Part shown: positions 17,813-27,283 of the stretch, one piece after another
Layout: every line of letters begins with the position of its first letter
How positions within the stretch are numbered: position 1 is the first letter of the stretch
Assembly (NCBI RefSeq): GCF_016908015.1
Contig: NZ_JAFBDB010000004.1
Span: 62,001 to 126,000, forward strand
Direction: 5' to 3'
DNA: 64,000 bases
DNA from: Clostridium pascui
GTDB taxonomy: Bacteria; Bacillota; Clostridia; Clostridiales; Clostridiaceae
Notes under the pieces: generated by a model
Seen by the model: only the letters and a program-made list of their open reading frames with translations
Told to the model about the DNA's origin: nothing
Database searches by the model: none
Made by a program: the position numbers and the translations under genes

Positions 17813-17883
17813 AGGTGCTAGGTACTATGATTATATGAAACCTTACGAGGGAAAGTTTCATATAATCCTAATATCTAACACCT
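17813..17883. repeat. 71-bp imperfect palindrome between convergent genes
   Basis: The arms are about 29 bp each with about 24 matches. The inner 13 bp (GATTATATGAAAC / GTTTCATATAATC) are perfect, around a short loop containing TACGAGG. There is no T-run on either side. It may act as a two-way terminator by stem strength alone, or be a miniature inverted-repeat element. Confidence 0.7.
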
Positions 17884-17911
17884 CTCATCTAGTATCTAAA
17901 AGTAAAATTAA

Positions 17912-18787
17912 TTATTTTCCTTTTCTAACGGGTATCCATATTTCACTTTTAAAAGTTGGTGAAGTTACATCCTTTTGTTCATTCCACAAGATTTCTGGCC
18001 CTTCTGCTATTTCATAGTTTGAAGATGGAAACCATTCGGAATAAATGCGTCCCCATATATTTTGAAGAGTCTCAGGGAATGGTCCAACTGCTTCAAATAC
18101 TGCCCATGTTGATGCAGAAACGTCAAGTTTAGCTAAATTGCCTGGGCAATCTTTATTTGTTGCTACACCTATATAATGATCAAGCTCTCCTTTTTCCTCC
18201 ATTCGATCTTCAGAAAAATTCACTGACGCACTAATTATTCCAAAAGGCTCCACATTAGAAAGGCTCTTAAGCTCACTTATTATTTCACCATTTAGACTTT
18301 CCCACATAGCTGCAATATCTGGATTAACTCCATTAAAAATTATAGGAACTCTTTTTGTAATACCAACTATGGAAAATGCCTCTTTTTCTTCAATTCTATA
18401 CTTCATTTCATTTCCTCCCTTAATTGTTAATTGAAAGGTCATTCGTGGATAAGCCTTTAATGATTGACCATTATTTCTGGCTTCCGATGGTGTTATTCCA
18501 TGTAAACCTTGAAAAGCTCTAGTAAAAGAATCTGCTGAGCTGTATCCATATTTAACTGCAATATCGATTACTCTCATGGTATTATTACTAAGTTCAAATG
18601 CTGCAAGAGTCAGTCGTCTGCGGCGAATATATTCCGAAAGTGTAATACCTGCAAGGAAAGAAAACATTCTTTTAAAATGATATTCTGAGCACACAGCCAG
18701 CCTTGCCACTTCTTTAAAATCAATTTCTTCAGTAAGATTCTCCTCAATATAGTTTAATGCTTCATTCATTTGTTTGAGCAAATCCAT
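17912..18787 (-). CDS. AraC-family regulator with GyrI-like ligand domain
   Basis: A 291-residue protein. Residues 1-105 hold two AraC helix-turn-helix motifs ([20 protein letters not shown] and [20 protein letters not shown]). Residues about 125-290 form a GyrI/BmrR-like effector-binding domain ending in the typical [11 protein letters not shown]. Rob, SoxS-like and bacitracin or multidrug regulators share this build and bind hydrophobic drugs. The start at 18787 has GGAGGT 7 bp upstream; an ATG two codons earlier is too close. No adjacent efflux gene on the same strand is visible, so the target is unknown, but the MFS pair at 18898-20714 is a candidate. Confidence 0.88.
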   Translation of the reverse strand: MDLLKQMNEALNYIEENLTEEIDFKEVARLAVCSEYHFKRMFSFLAGITLSEYIRRRRLTLAAFELSNNTMRVIDIAVKYGYSSADSFTRAFQGLHGITPSEARNNGQSLKAYPRMTFQLTIKGGNEMKYRIEEKEAFSIVGITKRVPIIFNGVNPDIAAMWESLNGEIISELKSLSNVEPFGIISASVNFSEDRMEEKGELDHYIGVATNKDCPGNLAKLDVSASTWAVFEAVGPFPETLQNIWGRIYSEWFPSSNYEIAEGPEILWNEQKDVTSPTFKSEIWIPVRKGK

Positions 18788-18897
18788 TTTCATGACCTCC
18801 CTTTCATCAATAGAATATCAGAAATTAAATATATCTATCCGACATTTCATGCACAGTTATGTAGGGTTGATTAACTTTAAATTGTATATAATAACAA

Positions 18898-19539
18898 CTA
18901 ATAACCTAACTCTTTTCCTACAATAATTACCTTTATCCTATCTTTAACAAATTGTCCTGTGATAATTGAAAAATCGTTACATATTCTATTAGGACTTTTG
19001 CAGTCTACACAGTATCCCAAAGTAGTACATGGAGTATTTTTATTTAATCTTTTTGCGTCAATTGGAGCTGAATAATTTCTAACTCTTTTTTCTGCTTCTT
19101 CTAAGTCCTTAACAATTTTATTTATTCCAGCTACTAAAACAACCTGTTTAGGACCATAAATCATTGGCGCAACTCTACTTCCATTACCATCAATATTGTA
19201 AAGTTCTCCATTTTCAGTTAAAGCATTTGTACTACACATAAAAGTATCCGAAGAGAAATTCTGTATATAAATTTGCTTCTTTTCTTCACTTGTTATATTT
19301 TCTTTATATTTATCTAAAAATTTATAATTTCCTTTACGAAGAAAATCTATAACTCCTGTTTCAAATAGTGTCATAGAATCACCAACACCTACCACAGAGT
19401 TTTCAGCTATAAGTTCGTTTAAAAGCTCTATCAGCTCTATTTGATTCTTAACAAAGTATCCCCCCATATTATGCTTTCTTAAATTATCTATTGTCCTATC
19501 AACTTGTTTTTCTACATACCATGAAATATTGTTATCCAT
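18898..19539 (-). CDS. LUD-domain protein
   Basis: A 213-residue LUD (LutC-like, DUF162) protein. The signature GVGDSMTLFETGVIDFLRKG is near 52, then NALTENGELYNIDGNGSRVA near 104, and a C-terminal cysteine cluster in TPCTTLGYCVDCKSPNRIC, common in stand-alone clostridial members. LutC works with LutA and LutB in lactate oxidation, but those genes are absent here and single-gene members have no settled role. It is translationally coupled to the MFS gene: their stop and start share one base. Confidence 0.85.
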   Translation of the reverse strand: MDNNISWYVEKQVDRTIDNLRKHNMGGYFVKNQIELIELLNELIAENSVVGVGDSMTLFETGVIDFLRKGNYKFLDKYKENITSEEKKQIYIQNFSSDTFMCSTNALTENGELYNIDGNGSRVAPMIYGPKQVVLVAGINKIVKDLEEAEKRVRNYSAPIDAKRLNKNTPCTTLGYCVDCKSPNRICNDFSIITGQFVKDRIKVIIVGKELGY

Positions 19540-20714
19540 TATAGTTTATTTCCTCCTATTTTATAATTTTTAAACAGTAGCATTACTAAAACAGCATCAA
19601 TTAATAATATACTTCCATTTATATAAAATGGAGTTGCATGTCCAAAAGATTCATATACCCATCCTCCAAATAAGGGGCCAATAGCTGCTCCCAAACTTGT
19701 TACTAATAAGTATATACCATAAATAGATCCAAGAGTATCTTCTCCAGCTATGTCTGCAACTAAAGCTTCTTGAGCTGGTGAAGCCATAACCATTCCTATT
19801 GATTCTAACATCCAAAGTACAATTAATACTTTAATACTTGAAAGATTTGTAAATCCAAAAGAAACTATGCCTGCACCAGTTAATCCTATAATCATGGGAA
19901 TTATTCTGCCGACTTTGTCACTAAACTCACCTAGTTTTGATGGTAAAAAAGCATATATAAGAGCAGCTGGAATAAATGCAGTTGCTAATATCCCGATGTC
20001 TGTGGTAAATTTATCTTGAAGATAAACCATAAGAAGTGGAGTTATCATAGAAGATGACATCGAACTTATAAAAGTTATAATTAGCAGCTTAAAAAAGTCA
20101 CTATTTAATGTAACTTTATGCCCTATATTTTTTTCATTGTTTACTGTTCTCGTTTCAGGAATGTATTTGTATACAATATATCCTGCTATTATGGATAATA
20201 CTGCATATCCTTTAAATAAAAAGCTCCATCCGCTTATAAGAGTAAAATTGCTTATTACACTAAAACCTATTATACTACCATATAATGCTCCCTTTGCATG
20301 GGCACCATCTATTTGACCAATTGCACTTCCTCTTTTTTCATTATCAGCAATATCCACTGCTATGGAATAAGCAGAAATCCACATAAATGAAGAGCCTACA
20401 GCTTGAATAAATCTACTAACATATAGCATGATAATATTAGTTGAGTAAGAATACAAACCCATAGAAATTGCATAAAATAAAAATGAAGCAGTAAAAAAAT
20501 TCTTTCTTCCATATCTGTCTATTCCTTTTCCTATCAATGGCCTTAATATTAAAGTCACAATACTGAATATGGAAAATAAGCCTCCAATAGTTATTGCAGT
20601 TCCTCCAATCCTCTTACTGTATATAGGCAAAATAAATGAAATAATACCAAATGCAAATGAACCAAGCATAACAGACCTTTTCAAATTATCATTTACTTTA
20701 ACATTGTAACCCAT
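19539..20714 (-). CDS. MFS transporter
   Basis: A 391-residue major facilitator with twelve predicted helices. The loop motif after helix 2 reads RPLIGKGIDRYGRKNFF, the classic MFS A-motif, repeated weakly as KLGEFSDKVGRI after helix 8. The type resembles drug and multidrug exporters. It precedes, and overlaps by one base, the LUD protein gene, so substrate and LUD product may be linked (inference). Confidence 0.85.
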   Translation of the reverse strand: MGYNVKVNDNLKRSVMLGSFAFGIISFILPIYSKRIGGTAITIGGLFSIFSIVTLILRPLIGKGIDRYGRKNFFTASFLFYAISMGLYSYSTNIIMLYVSRFIQAVGSSFMWISAYSIAVDIADNEKRGSAIGQIDGAHAKGALYGSIIGFSVISNFTLISGWSFLFKGYAVLSIIAGYIVYKYIPETRTVNNEKNIGHKVTLNSDFFKLLIITFISSMSSSMITPLLMVYLQDKFTTDIGILATAFIPAALIYAFLPSKLGEFSDKVGRIIPMIIGLTGAGIVSFGFTNLSSIKVLIVLWMLESIGMVMASPAQEALVADIAGEDTLGSIYGIYLLVTSLGAAIGPLFGGWVYESFGHATPFYINGSILLIDAVLVMLLFKNYKIGGNKL

Positions 20715-20745
20715 AAATATTCCCCTTTTTTATTCAACCTTATTA

Positions 20746-21624
20746 TCATCCAATACCTTGTAAACCACTTATTCTATCCAATATCCAATTGCCATCGTCC
20801 TTTTTTATAAAAGTACTAGTTCTTTTGAAATGAAATAAAGGTCCACATTCATCCAACTTACCTGATTCTTCAATTATAAGCTCTCCTACTACATTACCTT
20901 CTTTACTTAACTCTTTATACTTTTGGAGATTTTATATTTCCTTTTTGAATTTCTATTAAAGGTTTCCATGTTTTTTTAAGTATAGCTATAGCTTCATCTT
21001 CTTCTAACTTTATTTCTTTTGTCATATATGGCTTATTGCCTTAATTAAACTTATATGTCCCATAGCCATTATAATAGCAATTACTAGAATTACTATTCTT
21101 AACTTAAAAATCCTTTTTTTATTGGTCATTTCATCTATCTTTTTTATATTTTTCTTTAAAAATTCATCTACTTCTTCTCTTTTCTCTAGGTTTACTTCTA
21201 ATTCTGTGGTAATAATGCTATTTTTTCTTGTAAAAATTTCAAATTGAACTATATTGTCAGATATCCATGAATAATTTTTAATTCTTTTTGATTTAGTGAA
21301 ATAAGAAAGTCCTGAATCACCCGAATATATATCATTTTGAGTTTTTCCCAGTATTGGCAATATTAGAATCCATAAAATACATGTCTGTATTTGCATAGTG
21401 ATTTGCAAAATCTCTTGAGCATCAATGTTCTTACCTCGCAGATAATCTATTAAACTTGTTACTGCTGTATAACTCCATAATGCTAATCCTATAATATATA
21501 CTATTAAGAAAAAATTTTCCTTTCTTTTAATAATAAATCCACCTTCATAAATTTCATGATACAAGTTTAATATTAAAAGACAACTGATTATTATATTTCC
21601 AATAATATAAGTATCCACATTCAC
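20746..21624 (-). pseudogene. Frameshifted two-domain membrane protein (paralogue of 38828-39886)
   Basis: From a GTG at 21624 (SD GGGGCGGT; start placed by alignment with the paralogue at 39886) the frame runs 200 codons to 21022 and encodes a four-helix membrane domain with YSWISDNIVQFEIFTRKNSI. It ends at ISHI-stop exactly where the paralogue continues with KPYMTQRIKLKEDEAISILK. One frame over, the DNA reads NKPYMTKEIKLEEDEAIAIL then KKTWKPLIE, and after a deletion and another shift LIIEESGKLDECGPLFHFKR and STFIKKDDGNWILD. So the second domain is present but broken by two frameshifts and an internal deletion. The first 200 residues may still be made; a 163-residue member that naturally ends there exists at 38268. 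Confidence 0.85.
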
Positions 21625-21694
21625 TAAATACCGCCCCATTCTGCACACTCTTTTTTGCACATGATGTAAGTAATTTACAACAAATTACCATTAA

Positions 21695-22483
21695 TTAATA
21701 TATCCCCCTTTTTATGCTGTCTATAATTTTATTAAGTTTTGTTTCACTTAAAATTTCATGGGTAATGAACTTACCATTATAAAATACGCTGTAAATACTA
21801 AAGGCTGATGGAAGATGCTCTATCTGTTCTCTATTATCAATTTTAATAATATCTAATGGAATACCTTCTCTCTTTGCTAATTCCTTTATTACTGTATTGG
21901 TGTAGTACTCAGTAAAAGGACAAAGATTTGAATAATATACTGTTAACCCACTTTTATTGCTGCATATATTTTCTTTTGCACACTTATTAAAAATAGGATT
22001 TTCAGCATTAGGATTGTTTTTATAAACCAATAGTTCAAAGTATGGTGGAGCTGTATCACAAACTTCAAATCCATGACTTAAAAAAAACTTTTTATCTGAC
22101 ATATATGGTTTCTTTTTATTGCTGGTAAGAACTACAATCCCATCCTTACCCTCAGAGTCTTTTACGCATTCCTCTAAAAGCCTTCTTCCGTAACCTTTTC
22201 CTGCATATTGCCCCGCAACCCAAAAGCAGTTAATTATCATGTAATTTGATGCAGTAATTGGTATCCAAGCGATTTCAGAAGGACAGTATTCAATAAAAAC
22301 CTTATGCTTAACATTAAATTTCTTAAATACATACCCTTTTGTAAATTGCTGCTTCAGCCATTCCTTCTTCTTGAGGTATCCTTCGAGGCATTTTTTATCT
22401 GATATAGCACAGCAAATATGTTCGTTACCGATATTTTCCTCATTTAAAGTTATAATCTCCATCGGATCCTTTAAATCCTTCAT
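21695..22483 (-). CDS. GNAT acetyltransferase with YoaP-like C-terminal domain
   Basis: A 262-residue fusion. Residues about 10-160 are a GNAT domain, with the acetyl-CoA loop in YAGKGYGRRLLEECV. Residues about 185-260 match the YoaP-like domain, a thioredoxin-like fold with CPFTEYYTN (one Cys where a CxxC would be) and PSAFSIYSVFYNGKFITHEI. The same fusion is known as YoaP in Bacillus; its substrate is not known. It is a single gene, with a GGGAG ribosome binding site. Confidence 0.85.
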   Translation of the reverse strand: MKDLKDPMEIITLNEENIGNEHICCAISDKKCLEGYLKKKEWLKQQFTKGYVFKKFNVKHKVFIEYCPSEIAWIPITASNYMIINCFWVAGQYAGKGYGRRLLEECVKDSEGKDGIVVLTSNKKKPYMSDKKFFLSHGFEVCDTAPPYFELLVYKNNPNAENPIFNKCAKENICSNKSGLTVYYSNLCPFTEYYTNTVIKELAKREGIPLDIIKIDNREQIEHLPSAFSIYSVFYNGKFITHEILSETKLNKIIDSIKRGIY

Positions 22484-22584
22484 ATAGAAAAACTCCCTTC
22501 ATTTTATAGTAACTTTATAATAACACTACAAATATGCCAACTGTATGTCATATTAAACTATTCTAATTTTAGTTATCACTTGTC

Positions 22585-22627
22585 AAAAATAAAATCCAAC
22601 TAATTTACTTAGCTAGATTTTATTTTT
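22585..22627 (-). terminator. Terminator of the hydrolase at 22636
   Basis: Long AT stem (AAAATAAAATC / GATTTTATTTT with an inner AGCTAA / TTAGTT extension) followed on the minus strand by TTTTT, 9 bp past the stop codon. Confidence 0.75.
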
Positions 22628-22635
22628 ATAATCAT

Positions 22636-23367
22636 CTAAAATATATTTTCTATATTTCCCAAAGCATTTGATATGTTCCCCTGATACTCTCCACCATGGT
22701 AGCAGATTATCTTTTGTATATCGTACTTAATCAGTTTTGAAACTGATTTCTTTGCTTCTGTCATATCTAGTGTAAATTGTGGTGCTGCAATTTCAAGATT
22801 GCCATTTTCTATTGCTAAAGCATCTCCGCTAATTAAAACCTTAAACTTTTTTAAATAAATAGAAATATGTCCTGGCATATGCCCTGGCGTTTCAAGAATT
22901 TCAATTCCTCCACACCAAGTAAAGTAGTCTCCATTTTTTACAGTCATATCTACTTCTACATTTTCAACTGTTCTTAAAATATTTTGAAATGCCTTTCCCG
23001 CTTCTTGTTGCTCTGGTGGCAACATAGATTGAGTTTGTTCAGCCTGCTCAAGTCGTAATGACTTTAATCTCCCAGACACATAAGGAGCATCCTTTTCACT
23101 TGCAACAACTTGAACATTAGGATACTTTTGCTTTATTTCAGCTAAACTCCCCATATGATCGTGGTCATGGTGAGTTACAATTACTTTTGTTAATCTAGAA
23201 AAATCTACATGTCTTTTACAAGCTGCCTCTTCTAACATTGGTAAAAAATCAGCATATCCACAATCTACTAAAATCATTTCATTTTCATCTTGAAGTATCA
23301 CAGGATAAATTGTATTTTCACCATATCCAAAATTAAAATTAATCTTTAAAATAACTATATTATCCAT
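22636..23367 (-). CDS. Metallo-beta-lactamase-fold hydrolase (small type)
   Basis: A 243-residue MBL-fold protein of single-domain size. The zinc motif is THHDHDHMG near 64, with further ligands in ETPGHMPGHIS near 161, ISGDALA near 179 and CYHGGEY near 226. It is probably a glyoxalase II or lactonase-type hydrolase, though the substrate cannot be read. It follows the Dabb gene by 42 bp on the same strand, so the two are likely co-transcribed. Confidence 0.87.
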   Translation of the reverse strand: MDNIVILKINFNFGYGENTIYPVILQDENEMILVDCGYADFLPMLEEAACKRHVDFSRLTKVIVTHHDHDHMGSLAEIKQKYPNVQVVASEKDAPYVSGRLKSLRLEQAEQTQSMLPPEQQEAGKAFQNILRTVENVEVDMTVKNGDYFTWCGGIEILETPGHMPGHISIYLKKFKVLISGDALAIENGNLEIAAPQFTLDMTEAKKSVSKLIKYDIQKIICYHGGEYQGNISNALGNIENIF

Positions 23368-23409
23368 AAATTTCTCCTCTGTGAAGTATAAGTATCTATC
23401 TAATACTTC

Positions 23410-23712
23410 TTAAACTTCGTAATCTACTACTACTCTTTCATTTACAACTTTCTTAACAAATTCTGCAACTTTTATATGCTCGGGATGATTTTGATATATA
23501 TCTAAATCTTCCATATTTTCAAACTGTGAGTATAAAACAACATCATATGCTTGAGATGAGCTATTAACATTTATGCCGACCTCTATAAATTTAAGTTCAT
23601 TAATTTTATCTTGTAAATTTTCTAAACCTGTTTTAATTATCTTAGCATTTTCTTGTTTTTCTTTACCCTCAGCAAACTCTCTTAGTTTCCACATTACAAT
23701 ATGTTTAATCAT
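23410..23712 (-). CDS. Dabb (stress-responsive alpha/beta barrel) protein
   Basis: A 100-residue Dabb-domain protein: IKHIVMWKLREFA at the start, then INVNSSSQAYDVVLYSQFEN and YQNHPEHIKVAEFV, the family core with its conserved His-Pro-Glu-His. Such dimeric ferredoxin-like barrels bind small hydrophobic or aromatic molecules or act in catabolic steps. It is likely in operon with the hydrolase gene 42 bp downstream. Confidence 0.88.
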   Translation of the reverse strand: MIKHIVMWKLREFAEGKEKQENAKIIKTGLENLQDKINELKFIEVGINVNSSSQAYDVVLYSQFENMEDLDIYQNHPEHIKVAEFVKKVVNERVVVDYEV

Positions 23713-23924
23713 TACTTCTTCTCCTTCTTAATTCATATACTAGTCACTAACTTTATTCTTCTCTAAAAGTTTCAAAAATCCTTTCTTTGTTTAAATATCC
23801 TAAGTAATAAAAATGTAATTGTAATTAGCTGAAATATACCCCCCCTTGAAAATTGAATAATCATAGTATCTATGGTAAAATCAAATTGAAATTTTTTCTA
23901 TTATTTTATGTGAGGTAAATAACT

Positions 23925-24806
23925 ATGAACTATCCCTTTGAAAATAAAAAAGATCAAAAGTTATCTTTTTCTAATATAAGTCACAGTAATCTTCGAGCTG
24001 ATTGTGACAACTGCTTTGGTTTCTGCTGTGTTGCACTGTACTTTTCAGCTTCAGAAGGATTCCCTGCGAATAAAGATGCTGGTACTCCTTGCATCAATCT
24101 GCAATCAGACTTTCGCTGTAAAGTCCATAAAGACCTCAGAAAATTAGGACTTAAAGGTTGTATTGCCTATGACTGTTTTGGAGCGGGACAAAAGGTTGCT
24201 CAAGTCACATATAATGGACATGATTGGAGAGAAGATCCCGAAACTGCACAGCAAATGTATGAGGTTTTCCTAATTATGCACCAAATTCATGAAATGCTTT
24301 GGTATCTGACAGAAGCACTTAGGCTAGAGCCAGTCCGCAATATCCAAGACAATCTTAACTCCATGCTAATTGAGACCGAAAAACTTACTCTTTTAAGTGC
24401 TGACTCTCTCTTAGAGCTTGATATTACATCGCACCGCTTTAAAGTTAATGCTCTGCTTAAGCAAACCAGTGAACTTGTACGAAACAAATTCCATGGTGGT
24501 CAGAAGACTTCTTCAAAGCACCAAAAAACTCTTAGCCGAGGACGAGATTTTATTGGAAAAGATCTCACTAAAATCAATCTGAGAGGTGAAAACTTAAGTG
24601 GAACATATCTTATTGCTGCTAACCTTAGAGGAATGGATTTGAGCGGCACTGATCTTATTGGTGCTGATTTAAGAGATTCTGATCTTAGGGGAGCTAACCT
24701 TACTAATAGTATCTTTCTAACTCAGGGACAAATTAACGCAGCAAAGGGAGATTCTGAAACAAAGCTACCTATGTCACTTAGTAGACCTTCACACTGGTCA
24801 AAATGA
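23925..24806 (+). CDS. Pentapeptide-repeat protein with cysteine-rich N-terminal domain
   Basis: A 293-residue protein in two parts. Residues about 25-110 hold nine cysteines (CDNCFGFCC, PCINL, FRCKVH, GCIAYDCFGAG), a pattern like the metal-binding YkgJ/Fe-S family. After a helical middle, residues about 205-260 are some ten pentapeptide repeats (for example LTKINLRGENLSGTYLIAAN), which fold as a right-handed square beta helix. The combination of redox or metal module with a pentapeptide helix is widespread in soil Firmicutes but uncharacterised. It has its own terminator. Confidence 0.82.
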   Translation: MNYPFENKKDQKLSFSNISHSNLRADCDNCFGFCCVALYFSASEGFPANKDAGTPCINLQSDFRCKVHKDLRKLGLKGCIAYDCFGAGQKVAQVTYNGHDWREDPETAQQMYEVFLIMHQIHEMLWYLTEALRLEPVRNIQDNLNSMLIETEKLTLLSADSLLELDITSHRFKVNALLKQTSELVRNKFHGGQKTSSKHQKTLSRGRDFIGKDLTKINLRGENLSGTYLIAANLRGMDLSGTDLIGADLRDSDLRGANLTNSIFLTQGQINAAKGDSETKLPMSLSRPSHWSK

Positions 24807-24836
24807 TTTGCTCTCTAATAAAATAAAGAGTTCTAT

Positions 24837-24873
24837 ATACCGCATTGTTTAAAATGGATATGCGGTATTTTTT
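24837..24873 (+). terminator. Terminator after the pentapeptide-repeat gene
   Basis: ATACCGCAT / ATGCGGTAT stem with a 14-nt loop and a TTTTTT tail. Confidence 0.9.
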
Positions 24874-25070
24874 ATTCTGTACAATTCAGAAAGTTTGACT
24901 TTATCTTTTCTTAAAGCTATACTATACTTAATATGTGTATAAATAATGATTATTAATTACATATTAACATTTATTATTTTTTGTATTCATTATGGAAACA
25001 CTAACATATAATAATGAATAAATATAAAGTATATAAAAATAGTACATAATTGTTAACAAGGAGTGTTATG

Positions 25071-25955
25071 ATGCTAGAATTCAAACCATTAACTTTAGAC
25101 GACAAAGATTTATTTGAAAAATATATAAAACCTTATAATTTTTCTACTTGTGAATATTCATTTTTAAGTTTGTTTTTATGGAGAAAAGGGTGCGAAATAC
25201 ATTACAGTATAATAAATGATGTTCTTATTATAAAAAAAGTGGACTTCAACCATTCATCTCACTTTATGCAACCATTGGGTTATAAGATGAAAGATCTCAA
25301 AGAAATAGTTGATACACTTATAGAATATAAAAAAGAAAATAATATGGATTATCTATTTAAAGATGCTGAATTAAATTTTATAAATGATTTAAAAGAAGTA
25401 TATGGAGATTCTTTGGAAATCCTGGAAGATAGAGATGGTGCAGATTATATATATTTAAGAGAAGATTTAGTTAAATTATCTGGCAAAAAGTATCATGCGA
25501 AAAAAAATCATTACAATGCCTTTGTAAAAAAATATAACTATAAAGCAGTACCTATTACAGAAGATATAGTAGATGACTGTTTAATGGCTGGAAGAGAATG
25601 GTGTAATAAAAATGACTGCAAAGGATATGTTCTTTATGAACTCTTTGGAATAAAAGATCTTCTTAAAAACATAGCCAAAATAAATTTTGTAGGAATGGCA
25701 GTATACGTGGATGATAAAATTTCTGCCTTTACCATAGGCGAAGTAGTTAACGAAAATACAGCAATAATTCATATAGAAAAAGCAGATGCTGATGTGCGTG
25801 GATTATATGCCTTTGTAAATAGACACTTTCTTGAAGAATACTTGCCAAGTGTAACCTATGTAAATAGAGAACAGGATTTAGGTATAGAAGGTCTTAGAAA
25901 GGCTAAGCTTTCATATAATCCTGTGGAACTTGTAATGAAATACATTGTGAAGTAA
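25071..25955 (+). CDS. DUF2156 (phosphatidylglycerol lysyltransferase-like) protein
   Basis: A 294-residue protein of the DUF2156 family, which shares the double GNAT fold of the MprF catalytic domain. It has no membrane helices. Family features are NFSTCEYSFLSLFLWRKG near 17, LSGKKYHAKKNHYNAFVKKY near 135 and the end YNPVELVMKYIVK. Soluble clostridial members probably transfer an aminoacyl group from tRNA to an unknown acceptor (inference). Two adjacent ATGs exist; the second, 7 bp from AAGGAG, is taken. Confidence 0.83.
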   Translation: MLEFKPLTLDDKDLFEKYIKPYNFSTCEYSFLSLFLWRKGCEIHYSIINDVLIIKKVDFNHSSHFMQPLGYKMKDLKEIVDTLIEYKKENNMDYLFKDAELNFINDLKEVYGDSLEILEDRDGADYIYLREDLVKLSGKKYHAKKNHYNAFVKKYNYKAVPITEDIVDDCLMAGREWCNKNDCKGYVLYELFGIKDLLKNIAKINFVGMAVYVDDKISAFTIGEVVNENTAIIHIEKADADVRGLYAFVNRHFLEEYLPSVTYVNREQDLGIEGLRKAKLSYNPVELVMKYIVK

Positions 25956-25990
25956 ATAATGTTGATTTTTATATTTGTTCCTAATAAACA

Positions 25991-26112
25991 AGTTAAGAGT
26001 TTCTAAATTTACAAGTGTCAAATACTAAGAACTTATGAAAACCCGCGTTGTTGCTCAGACAATTCATAAGTTCTAAGGTCTTTGCCACTTATTTTATTAA
26101 TAAACTCTAACA
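25991..26112. repeat. 122-bp near-palindromic element between convergent genes
   Basis: Arms of about 49 bp match at roughly 80%. The inner 12 bp (AGAACTTATGAA at 26028 and TTCATAAGTTCT at 26063) are perfect, and a GC-richer 23-nt loop carries GCGTTGTTGCTCAGACAA. The phrase TGCTCAGACA recurs at 36983 in another intergenic gap. It is a candidate miniature inverted-repeat element or large bidirectional terminator. The rest of 25956-26227 is AT-rich with nothing else seen. Confidence 0.7.
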
Positions 26113-26227
26113 ATTGCCCTAATGACACATAATATAAACCAACATTATTTACATTTCATTACCTTACTGCTATGAAAAATCAAGCTAAACTGAATTTCTA
26201 TATATTTTAGCTTCTAGTGTCTTAATT

Positions 26228-27151
26228 CTAAATTCTATTATCCATCCATGTTATTATATCACTTATTACTTCATTTTTATTTACTTCATTTAACATTTCA
26301 TGTCTTCCACCTTGATAAATTTTGCAAGTTACATCTTTCATTCCTATTCTTTTATAGGTATTATATAAATTTGTTACGCCCTTTCCTTCTTCTCCTACAG
26401 GATCTTCAGAACCTGAAAAAATATATATAGGAAGCTCCCTTGTAATATTATTCAAGATATGGGGCTTGCTTAGTTCATCAAGACCTTTAAAGAAATAATA
26501 AAAAAATGATGATGTAAAGGCATGCCCACAGTATTCATCCCTTATATATTTATCCACTTCACCTTTATCAGAAGTGAGCCAATCAAAGAATGTTCTTTCT
26601 GGTTCAAACTTTGAGTTATATCCCTTAAATATTAAATTATTTAAGCTTTTTCCCTTATTTCGCGGCCCTTTCATAGATACTTCAAGTTTTGCAAGAGCCA
26701 TACCCATTTTTAATTTTTGTCCTTGCTTTCCGTTTGTCCCTGAAAGTAAAGCTCCATTAAGTTCTTTTCCATAAAGGGCTATATATTTTTGCGTTAAAAA
26801 GGAACCCATGCTATGTCCTAGAAGAAATATTGGTACATTCTTGTAATCCTTTTTTGCAATTAAAGTTACCTCATACATGTCTTTTATCATCCAATTGAAG
26901 CCATCTGTATCTCCCACATATCCCAAGTCTTCTTTATTTTTTGCTGTTTTGCCATGGCCTCTGTGATCATTTATATAAACTGCATAACCGTTTTCTATGA
27001 GCTTTTGTGCAAAGTATTCATATCTCGCTGAGTATTCTCCCATTCCATGGGCAATTTGCACTACAGCTTTTGGAGTACCTTCCGTTTTCCATTTGTATAC
27101 ATGAATTTCTACGCCATCAACATCTTTAATATTAAATTCAATACTCCTCAT
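26228..27151 (-). CDS. Monoacylglycerol lipase-like alpha/beta hydrolase
   Basis: A 307-residue alpha/beta hydrolase of the Hydrolase_4 (lysophospholipase) group. The nucleophile elbow is GHSMGS near 113-118, the oxyanion-side motif is AHGMGEYSARYEYFA near 34, the acid is Asp in FSGSEDPVGEEGKG near 246 and the base is His in GGRHEMLNE near 288. There is no signal peptide, so it acts in the cytoplasm on monoglycerides or lysophospholipids. It stands alone, with its own promoter. Confidence 0.87.
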   Translation of the reverse strand: MRSIEFNIKDVDGVEIHVYKWKTEGTPKAVVQIAHGMGEYSARYEYFAQKLIENGYAVYINDHRGHGKTAKNKEDLGYVGDTDGFNWMIKDMYEVTLIAKKDYKNVPIFLLGHSMGSFLTQKYIALYGKELNGALLSGTNGKQGQKLKMGMALAKLEVSMKGPRNKGKSLNNLIFKGYNSKFEPERTFFDWLTSDKGEVDKYIRDEYCGHAFTSSFFYYFFKGLDELSKPHILNNITRELPIYIFSGSEDPVGEEGKGVTNLYNTYKRIGMKDVTCKIYQGGRHEMLNEVNKNEVISDIITWMDNRI

Positions 27152-27249
27152 TTACCCACCTCTAATAACTATGACTTATACTATAATTTTACCACAATTG
27201 AAAAAATAAATTTATGAATATTCAGGAAATTTTTCCCTGAATAATAATA

Positions 27250-27280
27250 GGGAAGTTTGCTTATACAAACTTCCCTTTTT
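27250..27280. terminator. Terminator between M16 protease and lipase genes
   Basis: GGGAAGTTTG / CAAACTTCCC perfect stem with a CTTATA loop and a TTTTT tail on the plus strand. The tail on the minus strand is AT-rich, so it can end leftward transcription of the protease gene. Confidence 0.8.
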
Positions 27281-27283
27281 AGC

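Noticed and set aside
18898-19539. LUD protein as part of the lactate operon (LutC)
   Set aside because: It is 13 kb from the lactate operon, lacks LutA/LutB partners and is coupled to an MFS gene.
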